A stretch of DNA of 64,000 nucleotides from Halichondria panicea (lineage: Eukaryota > Porifera > Demospongiae > Suberitida > Halichondriidae), in contig NC_087382.1 of the NCBI RefSeq assembly GCF_963675165.1, positions 4,813,963 through 4,877,962 on the forward strand. The letters are read 5' to 3'. Of this stretch, positions 1 through 11,432 are shown in pieces. The notes below the pieces were generated by a model. The model saw nothing but the letters and a program-made list of their open reading frames with translations, was not told where the DNA came from and did no database searches. A program made the translations under genes and the position numbers. Positions within the stretch are counted from its first letter, which is position 1. Each line of letters opens with the position of its first letter.

Positions 1-90
1 GATAATGTAACCGTAGCTACGTGCTATCCAGTACATGCAGTGTGTTGATAGCTAGCTCTAGATTCTATTCTTCAGGCTTGTCATCAAGGC

Positions 91-137
91 CAGGGGGGTG
101 CTCAAGCCCCCAAAGCCCCCCACTGGATCCGCCCCTG
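91..137. mobile_element. transposon-end fragment
   Basis: A GC-rich stretch ends in GATCCGCCCCTG, and the region reads as poly-C/poly-G arms around 'aagcccccaaagcccccc'. The same kind of CAGGGGCG... terminus bounds the complete element at 25341-25738. Only one end is recognisable here, so this is probably a truncated element. The surrounding bases 1-170 hold nothing else I can identify. Confidence 0.45.
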
Positions 138-171
138 ATACTTACCACAATATCATGTATTCAATACTTTA

Positions 172-560
172 TATGGTAATGTAGTGAATGTGCGTAACCC
201 ACCATACAATCCAAGACTGACTGCACTTGCACAATTTCGTGGGCAATCCTCTAAATGGCCAATCAATACCTGTCGTACGCACCACCCTCCACCACAAAGA
301 GAAACTATCCCTCCAACAGTTGCTATTGATTCAAGACAGGCCGTGCCCATACCCAATGAACTACGTTATACAACATACGAATACACACCACCATGCATAT
401 CGCCCCTTATATGGTAATGAGGTACATGTGCATCCTTCTCAATTCATCCCAAGGCCGACACAATACCTTTACAATTTCAAGGGCAGTCCTCTGAATGGCC
501 AGTCAATACATCTCAAACCTCTCCAATACAAAATAAGACTATCCCTCCAGCAGTAACTAT
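172..560 (+). repeat. about 238-bp imperfect tandem duplication in the NLR leader
   Basis: The words TATGGTAATG, CAATTTC..GGGCA.TCCTCT.AATGGCCA.TCAATAC and ACTATCCCTCCA.CAGT..CTATTGAT occur in the same order in two blocks starting near 175 and 411. In the reading frame that leads into the NLR both blocks encode a Pro/Ser/Thr-rich peptide (QGQSSEWPVN and related, then TIPPAV). The first block ends in TAA TGA at 415-420, so the frame is closed between the two copies. Confidence 0.7.
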
Positions 561-3500
561 TGATATGAATCTGGCATGCACTATATCTACTAGCTCAATA
601 CAAAGCAGTGACTTTTCTAGTCCACAAGACGATTTTGGCAAATCAGAAGAAGGTGGTCTAAGTTTTCCTGGTTGTGTACTACCTACTACTCCGCTGTACA
701 ATGATTCATCAGAAACATATAGTCCGGCAGCCAAAAGGTTGCGCTTAACTGATTGTTTGGAACAACCTAGTCTATCTCAGTCAGCTGTTAGCTGTACTTC
801 TACTCCAAGCATCCCTGTTCAAATAGAATCCAAACAGCAATTAATACTATCTGAGAAATATTTTAAATCAGTGCCATGAGAAACTCTACCCAATTAGGTC
901 ACAATGGTCCAACTTTGGTCTAGCTCTTGACCTACCACCGTCGACTATTAATCAAATTTCAAAGGACCATAAATCTTGTGAAGATTGTTTCTATGAAACA
1001 CTCGACAGACTATTTAAAAGTAGAGAGTTAACATGGAGTAAGATTATTGAAGCTTTGAGGAAACCTACAATTCAACAGAACAATCTAGCAACGGAGATAG
1101 AGTCAGCAATTATAGCAATGGATTTGCCTACGCCCGCACCTGTAAGTTTGGTCGGGAATCTCTCGTTAGAAAAGCTTTGTCGTCTTCCGGTGGATAAAGT
1201 TTGGTATCAGCTTGGTCTCTGGTTGGGTGTTGAAGAATACAGATTGATTGACATAAAAACGCACAATGAGAACATAGAGTTAATATTTGAAGCTTTCTTG
1301 GAGTTTCTTTATGATTCTACTGATTACAGACGTTTATGTGAGTCGTTTACTGATGTTCAAAAAGAACAAGCTCAGAGACTGCTTGAAAGTGAAACGTATA
1401 ATGACTTTATTATACTATTCCCCCAAGATAAACGAATTGATGCGAGAAAAATAGTTGACATTTCAAAAGCATTATTTCCGCGACTATTGACTGCTCTTAT
1501 TAAAGTGGGAAAGAGAGACGTGGCAGAGAATATTTGCTCAAAGAAAGGTATGAAAATTGTATATGCTCATCATAATGATACCAAATTGATCAAATTTTAT
1601 TCTTGTGCGGGTGTATTGCTGACTGATCTCACTGACAGTCCACCACCTCCTGAGTATGTAGTGATGTATGCTGACTACCTGAAGAGCAAGTACAGAGAGA
1701 TGTCTACCCTACCAGATCCTGACTGGCCCCCAAGCATAGCTACCAAAGAGCACTATACTAATCTGGCACTAATTCAAAAAGAAAGGAATTATTTACAAAC
1801 TGAAGACGATATAAATAATGTTTCTAAAGATTATGCACATGGAAATATTGATAGTATCATTGCCAAAAAGGCGAGCATTGATCTTGAAGAAGCATTTTAT
1901 CCTATTATTAATCCTAAGACTAATGAAAGTCGATTAACAATTTTAATGGATGGTGCTCCAGGGGTTGGGAAAACTACTATCACCAGGAAGGTGTGTATAT
2001 ATCGACTGGGCAAATGGTAATGTCCTTCCAGAGTATGAACTTGTGATTTTAGTTCCTCTTAGGGAGCTCAAGATTTTACAGAAATGTAACAAACAATTGC
2101 ATTTGTCCGATATCTTGCCCTCCGATAGCAAAGAAATCAGAAGAAATGTTATAAAACACATGATGCAAGTATCTGGTGCTGACATTTTGATAATTTTTGA
2201 TGGTTTCGATGAACCTCTCAGGAAAGGAATTCTCTCCAACAATCTCTTGTCCTAGACATAGCAAGAGGTGATAAGCTTCATCGTTGCTCTGTGATGATTA
2301 CCTCTCGTCCTTATGCTTCCCAGCCTTTGAGGAGTTTATCTACAGTCAATCGTCATATCGAAGTATTAGGATTTACTGAAGAGCAAATACAAGACTGTGT
2401 TTGTACAAACATTTCTGGGAAAGAAGGAGATAAATTGATCAGAAAACTGAAACAGCGACTAGACATTGGGTCACTTTGTTACATTCCCCTGAATTGTAGG
2501 ATTTTGTTGTTTGTCTATGAAAGAGAAAATTTTAGTCTCCCATCTACAGTAACTGAACTGTACGAGATTTTCCTTCTACACACAATTAAACGATTCGCTC
2601 AAAAGGTTACATTAGATGAAAATGTATCCCGTAAGATACTTGCAGCAAAAAATCTGAATCAAATTCCTAGCATTATTACAGTGCAACTGAACATTCTCTC
2701 AAAAAAAGCTTTAGAAGGAATTAAACATAGTAAATTAGTGTTTGATGACAGCAGTCTACATGATTATGTATCTCTTGGCCTCTTAAACTCACTCCACTGC
2801 TTTACAACTACTGGTGAGGCTGCTTTCTTTCAGTTTCTCCACCTAACCATTCAAGAATTTCTTGCTGCGAGGTATGTAGCTTCGGATGCCATGACTGATG
2901 AAGAACGAAAACATTTCCTAAGATCAAACATCGAGAATGAAACGTACAGAATGACCTTGCTATTCTTAGCGGGCCTAACTGGATTCAGTTTCTTAAGCTC
3001 AGGTGACTCTTTACTGCAACATCAAAGTACATTTCTGTCAGGGTCAAGTGAAAAAGAACGGACTTTGTTTTTGGCTCAAGTTATTTACGAAAGTAGGCAC
3101 TCTTCGGAATATGTTTTGTCTCATCTCAATGGAAGCCTGGATATGTCCGGTTATCCTCTTACCAAATTTGATTGTCTTGTTCTTTCACATCTTATATCTA
3201 ATACGCCACGAGATTTTGTCTGGGAGTTCATTGACTTAAGTAACTGTGGTATCACCAGTTACTCATTGTTGTTAAAAACAAACCATTCCAAACATGAAAT
3301 ACCTGGTATCGCTGTCACGAAAAGTTGACATTTTTTTATAAAAGGAAAAAAAAGTTTGAAAAATTTAATGGTAGAATTCCAATTGCATCAGTAGTAAACC
3401 TTCTGTCCAGTTCCAAAGATTCACCTCTCGAAGAACTAACACTACCAGTTGTGGAGTTTAAGAAAAAGTGTCAAGAAATGGTGCAACTGTTTCAAGCCTT

Positions 3501-5187
3501 AGGCAATCACAAGTTACTGCAAACATTTGAAATTTGTCATCCAAAAACTGCGTCTAGAGGTCGTATTCTGTCAATAGCAAGTAAAGAAGAGCTTGTTCTG
3601 CAAAAACAGTTAACTGTTTGCTTAAAATCTTTAATGCAGCTGTTGAATTGTGCTTCCGTAAAAATTGAAAAGCTTGAAATTCATGATGTTGTGGCATTTC
3701 AGGATTGCTCTACTTGTGGTAGTTCAGGTGAAAATACTGTGAAGAGCCTGTGTGAGTTCCTGGGAAAATGTAAGAATATAGAATACGTAAGCTTCCATGG
3801 ATGTTACTTAAAAGGGAAAGCAATGCGATCTATTCTATCATCCTTATCTAAAAGTTGAAGTGTAAGCAGCATTCGTATTCTGAATAACGACTCTGAGATA
3901 TGTGATAGTGAGTTAGTTGAAATGCTCGAGCATTTGCCAAGAAAATGTACATTTATATTTTCAAGTAAGAAAGTCGACATTGCGTTTAAAGCCAATGAAC
4001 ATGATCTCGAAGTATCATGCACAAATTCTTGTCATGGTCTTAAAGGTTATAAAACATTCCTCACTAATATCAAGTGTGTATTTCCACAACGATTCACTGG
4101 CCTTAGTATTGAATTTGATCACACTGATAAGACAGTTTTAGAGTATCTCTCACACAATCCAAATCTGAAAATGATTACGCTATCCCTTCATAGTTTACCA
4201 CAAGACAAAGTTGTGATTAAGACAGAAAATTCAAAATTAATGATACTTAAACTATGCAAATCTCTGACATCAATAAAAATAAAAGGTTATTTTGTTCAGG
4301 ATTATAGTGACATTCTTGAACTTGTAGCCGAAGGTGTACGACAAAATAACACTTTATTGTGTATGGAGATAATAGTAGAGTATAAATACGACAGTCACAG
4401 TCAGACCGTTACTGGACTAATCACGTTACTAAACTCTTTGAAATCTACTCTTGTACAAAAGTTGTGCTTTGAAAATATTTTTTTCGATACTGAATGTACC
4501 GAAGCATTAATGGAACTGCTGAGACATAACAAGCATCTTACTGATTTAGTAATAACAAGATGTTACTTGACTGATGTTAGTCATACACTAAAATCTATAA
4601 TACTATTTTGCCAAACTCTTCAAATGAAATCTCTGACAGTACTAAACATTAATAGCAACAACCTTGGAACAGATGGTACTGTGGCATTACTAGATTTCCT
4701 TCGTCTCAATCCACAACTCACTGTGTTGAAAGCATTCGATTGTGATCTGACTGGTGATCTATTCACTGACACTCACTATTGGGAAACCTCTTCCTTGAAA
4801 GAACTGATTATAAATTGTAACTATGGCATTAGCATTGAAGGGTGGACTAATCTGTTTCAAAGTCTTAGGCAGAACACATCACTGATTAAATTAAACTTCT
4901 GTTGTTTAAGAGATGGAAACATTGATGAGGAGGTGTTGAGTGAAATGATAATTTCAAATAAATCTATTCAATATCTTACAATTGATGATTATCCCAATGA
5001 CAGTCAACATGACAAGTCACTAGCAAGAGCACTTGTTCAGAACCTCACTCTCAAAGAAATTACGTATGGAAGTGGGGTTGACAGAGATGCTGTGTATGAC
5101 CTCAAGAGAGAAATACAAAAACTAAAAAGAGACAAGAACGTCACAATATCTCCTGAATGGAATCTAAAGATACGAGCGAAACACTAA
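184..5187 (+). pseudogene. NLR-like gene: DEATH-DEATH-NACHT-LRR, frame-broken
   Basis: This is an intracellular immune-receptor-type gene. A Ser/Pro-rich leader (about 421-870) is followed by a DEATH domain (about 880-1110; WSNFGLALDL, TWSKIIEAL) and a second DEATH-like segment (1141-1400; VWYQLGLWLGVEEYRLI). The NACHT domain has a Walker A GAPGVGKTT near 1952-1978, a Walker B ILIIFDGFDE near 2182-2214, a sensor MITSRPYA near 2291 and the NLR motif HLTIQEFLAARYV near 2840. LRR-type repeats follow to the stop at 5185-5187. The frame is lost near 870, near 1990, between about 2215 and 2250, and near 3325; TGA at 3856-3858 is an in-frame stop. There are no convincing introns at these points. Sponge NLRs have this domain order. 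It is probably a recent pseudogene; alternatively, some breaks are indel errors in an unpolished assembly, since two lie beside A or T runs. Confidence 0.85.
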
Positions 5188-5289
5188 TTATTACATGAAC
5201 ATTAACTATCATCTAATCATTACAGAAAGCAAAAAATGTAGTCACTCAAAATAATAATAATATTATATGTCTTTCATTTCAGTTTTGTT

Positions 5290-8200
5290 TTAGTCTTTAT
5301 CATCATCACTTACATCTTCAACAACAAACGGAGAACGTTGCCTCAGGCTTCTCTCTCCCAGCTGGTGGAGGGCATCTACCAGTGGAGTGGTCACTACCCG
5401 AACTCGTCCACTCTCAAACTGTCTAACCCACGCCACAAGCAACCGCAGGGGGGTGATGTCACTAGAGTGGCCAGCAACCTGAGAAGAAGAACAGAGACAG
5501 ACGATGGCAGACTCTTTGCTTGAACACAAATGTAAACGTATCAGACTTCAATTTTCAAGTTACGACAAGACAATACGACAGCATCACGTATTTTATTGTT
5601 GATGAAATGTATGACAGTAATGCTTCTTATTGCTGAGAAACAAGATTCACATAATAAAGTAAGAGAATCATTACAACTATTATTCTTGCACTTACTGATT
5701 GTATTTCCCACAGGCCCAAGAACTCCTCGACGATGCTAGCCAGAAGAAGAAGCTGGAAGAATGAAGTAGAAACAGTATAGTGTATAAGACACACAGTGTA
5801 CGATTATAATGTTGTTTACTTCAGATTGCATCGTATATAGCGGGTAATTTTAGAGGGAGAATTTTTTGCAGATGAAAATTTCAACCATGAAAAATAATTG
5901 AAAATCCGTTAATTGCCGGCAAGCAAAATGGCCAATTCACGAACATTTAGACCCTACACAATTACTCGCTATACAGTATAATTGTGGTTATTAACAGACG
6001 ATCTTTACCAATTATCATGTACTTGATATTTATGTATTATGTTAACAAATTTCACAAATACATTGTATATACACACTCTTATTAAGAATAACAATATTCC
6101 ACAGCTAAGTAGCTCCAGTGTTATCCAGTATAGTACGCAGTTTTATGACTCACCTGCTCACTTTCCCAATCAGAACTGGCAACTTCTACCAGACCAGACT
6201 CGGCCACGTTTACCACACCCTCTCCCTGTACAGTGACGACATCGAGGCTTCTTATGCCCCTCCCCCACATCATCACAAATCGGATAAGAGCGACAATTAG
6301 TCGTCGCAGTTGGTTAGGTTCTCTTGTCTCCACCCATCCACTGATAGCATCTCTCAGCGTAATCCCTGCATACATGTGTGTACTGTATGGTACAAAACAA
6401 CCATACAAGAGCACTTTTGTATGGCTCTACTTGTAACGGCATGCATGCTATCAAGAGTATATAATAGAGAAGAGAGTATCGAACGTAGGCATACTGTATA
6501 TCAGATGTATGCGAAGAGTAATGTGACTTCCTGTATCTGTCACAAGCTTGGAATTTGCACACTGACCAATCCAAGTGTGGGTGATGTCATCTATCAAGAA
6601 AGTAGATTACATCACCCACGCTTGGATTGGTCAGTGTGCAAATTCCAAGCTTGTGACAGATACAGGAAGTCACGTTACTCTCCGCATACATCTGATACAC
6701 AGTATGCCTACGTTCGATACTCTCTCTCTATCATAAACTCTTGATATAAGGTATTGTATAAGCATGATTCAGATCCATAATTATATAATGCATGTGTGAA
6801 GATTCTCTTAACTGAAGTATACTAGTACTAGGACAGCCACTGCCTGGCACTCACCGCTACCTGTTCCTCTGATGACGATGATAACAAACCAGTAAAGGAG
6901 TACTGATTGCAGAGAGACAGGCACACGAGCTGATGGAGTAGGGAACACCAACTGAGAACAATGGCTTGTTGCAGGCAATAACTGTAAATGAACACGCAAA
7001 AATATTTTAAAAGGTGTGCAAAGAATTGTGGTAATAATGCAGTCACTATAGATGCAAGGAAAGGTCACACAATAAGCCGGCGATTGAGGTTCCCAGTAGA
7101 CATACAAGTTACGACATAATCATGATTCATGGGTAAAAGTGATCTCCAAAGCCACTTGGTAATAAGAAAACTCAGATATACAGTTAGCTTCAATTATTAG
7201 CTACCGTCGACATGCGCGCCACCATCTTTCGTTATCGAGAACAAAATAACTTGGGCTAATAATACGTTACACTTACAGGCACTGCACTGACCTGGCCTGT
7301 GGTTGGATCATGCAATGGCTCTGCAAACACTTGCACACAAGAGGCCATCTCCTCCGGTTGAGGTGGTTTATGAGAGGGGACGTAACAATTCGGTTGACCT
7401 TCACTGGTTGGAGGTGGCCTTGGACGATGGTAGACCATATCCTGTTAGGAGGGAGAAGGAGAAAGTAAACATAGAAGGGAGAACTTACATACGAAAGGAA
7501 GCATTTTACATGTAACATGTAGCAAAGTACTATAGACACATAAACTAAATGTAAGTATGACTAATCAATAATTGTCACTTACTGATTTGGAAGTAAATGG
7601 GTCAGACTCTTGAGTTGGCCTAGTCCAGGACTTATCCTCAGACACTGAATCGTTACTACTGTTTGTACTTTGCTCCGGATCTCTCAGAGCACCACCTCCA
7701 TCACCAGATTGTGGGGCTCTCGTACGGTGTCTTCTGTTGTCGTTTGGTCGCTTGAACTTGACCTCAGAGCCTGTACTCTCATGGCCATCGGCATCCCTCT
7801 TGGACTCAGAATCATCAGAATTCGGCAATGGCTCCTCTTCACTTTGCGTAGCTGTTAGCCTTCTTCTATGTTGTCGACGCCTTTTATTCTTTCGAGAAGC
7901 TGCTTGAGTGTTTCCCAAATCGAGTTTTTGTTGATGAACTAATTGCTTGTCTGTGTCATGGGGTCTCCGTGTGACATCCTCGTTAGGTGGTTGCGTAGGG
8001 AAAGGGTTTTTCCCTTCATTTTTCTTCTGATTGCGGTTCTTGATTGCATTTCTTTTGTTGCGAGAACGACATCTCTTTCTGGGTGCTTGAGATGGAGTTT
8101 GATGTTTAGTTTTCGTCCTTTTCTTTCTATGGTTCTGATTACGAGCTGAGTCTTTCGTCTTAGCGGTACTGTCCTTAGACGGGAGATCATGTGATGTCTG

Positions 8201-11200
8201 TGGGGTTTGTGGATCTTCAGTTTGATCAGATGTGATGTCACTGGATTTGTCAGTCTTAGAGGTGGTAGTAGACGGGTAGCTAGGAGTGTCTGTTGTCGAG
8301 GTGTCCTGTTCCGATGAAGGATTGCTCGAGTTTCCCTGCTCATTAGGAGGACAGCCAGCACCGGCAGAGAAGCTTTGAGTGCTAGGAGGATCATGTGAGA
8401 TGGTTGGCTCGTTTAAATGCTCAGTTTCTGCTGGGTTATCATCGGCATTGCCAGAACTTTCGCTCAAATTGTCGTCTGTGAAAGTAAATAAGGTGTTCAA
8501 TCATTTCCACAGTAAAATACACACTGACACAATAGCATAAATTGGACTAATTTCGTGCAACAAGTTGTTGTGAATGAACTGACACTTACTTGTAGCTGAG
8601 TCTTGCTGCTTATTCCACACACAGTCAGTAGGGTCAATGGGCTCCGTAGGAAGGTCTGCATGGAGGTCATTGGGCTCAGTAGGGGGGTTTGCAGGGAGGT
8701 CATTGGGCTCGGTAGGGGGGTCTGCAGAGAAGTCAATGGGCTCGGTAGGGGGGTCTGCAGAGAAGTCAATGGGCTCGGTAGGGGGGTCTGCAGAGAAGTC
8801 AATGGGCTCGGTAGGGGGGTCTGCAGAGAAGTCAATGGGCTCGGTAGGGGGGTCTGCAGGGAGCTCGGTAGGATGGCACTCTGAGTCTGTAGGAGGGCCA
8901 CCAGACTCAGTAGGAAAGTTCTCAGGGTCCTCAGGGAGGTCGACAGAATTGGTCGAAGATTCATTCTGCTTCGCATCCGTAGCCTTGGACTCTCGTTTAT
9001 CGTCAAGCTGCTCCTTAAAGGAGATGAACTGCTGCTTCAGCCGCACTTTAGTGGTCCTTTCGTTGTTTATCTCCTGTGATATACAGAACATATGATTATA
9101 GAACCACCAAATTGAAAGACACTAGCCTACATTGAGAAGATCGCTCTTCGAGGTTTTTTTATTGTCTCCTTTAAACTTGACAGTCTTAGAAATGGACATG
9201 TGCACGATCTGGCTAGGAGCCTCCCGGTCGACTATCATCACTTTTACTGGCATTTTCTCGACAATTGTGATCTCAACATCATCTGAAATGATACATACAC
9301 GTAAGAATACAGTTTAAAATATAAGACAGTTTCATCTTCACCAGAGATGAGCGATGACGGTCTTTGAAGGTCTGTGACGACTTTAAAGCCTAGTATATTT
9401 TGCTCTGTATATTGCAAAAAGTGATAATGAGCAGAAAAAAAGATACTTATTATTATACTATAGCAATAGTATAACTTTTATTCTACATAATTATATAATT
9501 TGTACATACCTTGAAATTGTTTTTTTCTTCCGTCATCGTCTAACAAATCTGCACAATTATAGGAGAGTAAATAGCAATAGCGACAGTGTTTACTCATTAC
9601 CTTCAGTTTCAGTTTGTGGGTTGCACAATCCAGAGCTGTTGTTGAGAGTGTTAGTCACCCCACGGCACTCCTCTTGGACTACAAAGAGGAACAGTCATAC
9701 CTTGTGACATGTCAATGGTTGTATATATGATGGGGTTTGACATAATTATAACAACAAGCGGTTGGTTCAGTGTCTATTAGAGATCTTTAATATTAGTACT
9801 CACCCTTTTTAGTGCTAAAGAGTGCTACCATAATTATTGTATATACCACTGCACTCTACAAGCACTGTTTATCTGTGGTCTACTATGTAACAATTCTACA
9901 CATGTACTATAAAGGTATGGTGGTATGGTGGTGGTATTCCGCAAAACTGGCCTGTATAATTAAAGCTCAACCAGCTGCATGTGTTCAATAAAGAAGTGGT
10001 TGCAGAATTAACCTGGCATGTGACTTTGTGGAGGGCTATGAAATCAGTGGGGACCCCTTAGCAACACATTTAATGTATGGATAGTGGAGGTCATGCCTAC
10101 ATGTTTGTAGGGCAGAGGACATACTGTTCAATGTGCTACCAGATACAATAATTAATGTACATGCACACCATAAGAATGAATGATATGTTGGAAAGTGCAA
10201 ACATAATCATTTAAGCACACTCATAAACAACCCTATTCACTGCATAGGAGTGTGTTGTAATTGAATTTACTTTATTGAATTAGTACACGAGACTCACTAT
10301 CTGTAGAAGTGATCTCTCTTATGTCACTCTCTCCAGCATGCCGCTTCTCTGAATAACATAAAACAACAAAAATTAAATTTGCAGCTGCACGCAGTCGGAC
10401 ATATAATCAGTGTGTGGTATCTACGTACATGTATCTAGCTATGTATACTGGCTAGCTCATTGAATACCTTGAAACAAACGATATTCATAAATATGGTCCA
10501 TTGGTGGGTATGCATGCATGTATGATTACACTTGTATACAGTCTAATAATTATACACTTTCTGCTGTTTGAGGAACCCCAGCTACCCTCTACTCACTAAT
10601 GAGAGTTGGGTCCATCAGAATGGCTGTATGTGTGGCCACCAGTAAAGGGGATTCTTTACTTCCAATAACAATGTTTTCTGGACCCACATCTTCCTCGTCA
10701 GTTGCTTGAACGGGAACCAAATGGTAACTAGATGTAAAATACACAAAATATAGGAAGTTGTCACCATGCCATGATTACAGTTTTGTGGAACCACAGTGAA
10801 AATTGGTGTCCATGTGAATGTTGTTTTAGGTGGTCTGTTAAAATCAATTGTGCATAGCCTGGGACAGTAATGTCGGGAGCCTGGTAGGTAGAGTGGGGCT
10901 AGGGTCTGGGGTCACTGTGTACACACACATGCAGCAAGAAAAATGGTATGCCAGGTACAGCTAGACTATATGCTATAGCAGCATGCTCAAAGATCAAAGG
11001 AGTTAAAGACACAGCCACAACCACACAGCGCCACCTCACAACTTTTACAAATCTACGACCAAGTTATAACAAGATTGTGGCTGGCTCTAGCATAACAGAA
11101 CATTATTATGCCTGAGATATACTGATTATCATAGAGTTAGCTAAATTATAGAGCCTTTGTTGTTGCTTTTGATGTGTAGTAACAATGCAGCTACAGAAGC

Positions 11201-11432
11201 GTAGCTACAGAAGTGTAGCAAAAACAAGTTATATAATTATTAGCTCACCTTTTACCACACTGTCTTCTCCGCCTTCTCTTCAATAATTGATCTGCAATAG
11301 CATATAAGAAATATAGGACATAAAATCAATGAATTAAAAACATGATGAAATACATAGCATGAAGCTAGCCACACAATATGGGATCATGTGGTCTAGCTAT
11401 CACTCACTGCAGTGGCTCTGAGTAGATCCCAT
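5290..11432 (-). CDS. unit gene A2: charged disordered protein with C-terminal module
   Basis: I do not recognise the family. Exon 1 (11408-11432) encodes MGSTQSHC, an N-myristoylation-type start. It is followed by an Arg-rich exon (to about 11291, [13 protein letters not shown]), an acidic exon (about 10598-10731) and short exons near 10.3, 9.6, 9.5 and 9.4 kb. A beta-rich-looking exon (9126-9283, [16 protein letters not shown]) precedes a Lys/Glu exon with 11-residue repeats (about 8591-9074). A long Ser/Lys/Arg/Pro-rich exon follows (about 7586-8476). The C-terminal module has five exons: about 7278-7448 (DPTTGQ), 6858-6945 ([13 protein letters not shown]), 6153-6373 ([13 protein letters not shown]), 5711-5757 ([12 protein letters not shown]) and 5290-5481, ending EDVSDDDKD. 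Splice sites and phases agree across the module. B2 is its close duplicate along the whole length, and the last five exons also match the 3' exons of A1 and B1 in order and length. Function is unknown; the basic tracts would suit a nuclear protein. Exons between 9.3 and 10.6 kb are less certain. Confidence 0.65.
5832..5979. mobile_element. small inverted-repeat element (AGCGGGTAATT family)
   Basis: The left end CGTATATAGCGGGTAATT is mirrored by AATTACTCGCTATACAG at the right end. The same termini bound the better-preserved copy at 41651-41855. It lies in an intron of A2 and has no coding capacity. Confidence 0.55.
6449..6746. mobile_element. fold-back MITE with TA target duplication
   Basis: The sequence is nearly perfectly self-complementary. 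It starts TA-TCAAGAGT and ends ACTCTTGA-TA. Arms of about 135 bp meet around 6595-6605, for example GACCAATCCAAG on the left arm against CTTGGATTGGTC on the right. The TA flanks and short terminal repeat fit a Tc1/mariner-type non-autonomous element. It sits in the intron between the GITLRD exon (6153-6373) and the VPVSLQ exon of A2, and is not seen at the matching place in B2. Confidence 0.85.
8634..8866 (-). repeat. 33-bp coding tandem repeat (11-residue PPTEP unit) in A2
   Basis: Seven or so copies of a 33-bp unit encode [11 protein letters not shown]. The outer copies are diverged ([15 protein letters not shown]) and the inner four are nearly identical, so homogenisation is recent. The period is a multiple of three and the frame stays open. 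The array sits just before the segment [14 protein letters not shown], which is conserved in the paralogous exons of B2 and A1. Confidence 0.9.

Noticed and set aside
8634..8866. CRISPR-like regular array (33-bp period); also the 48-bp array at 20.8-21.0 kb
   Set aside because: The units are contiguous with no spacers, keep a reading frame and lie inside coding exons, so they are coding minisatellites of a eukaryotic gene.
8637..9095. Plus-strand open frame rich in [11 protein letters not shown]
   Set aside because: It is the shadow of the minus-strand PPTEP repeat exon; no splice or domain support on the plus strand.
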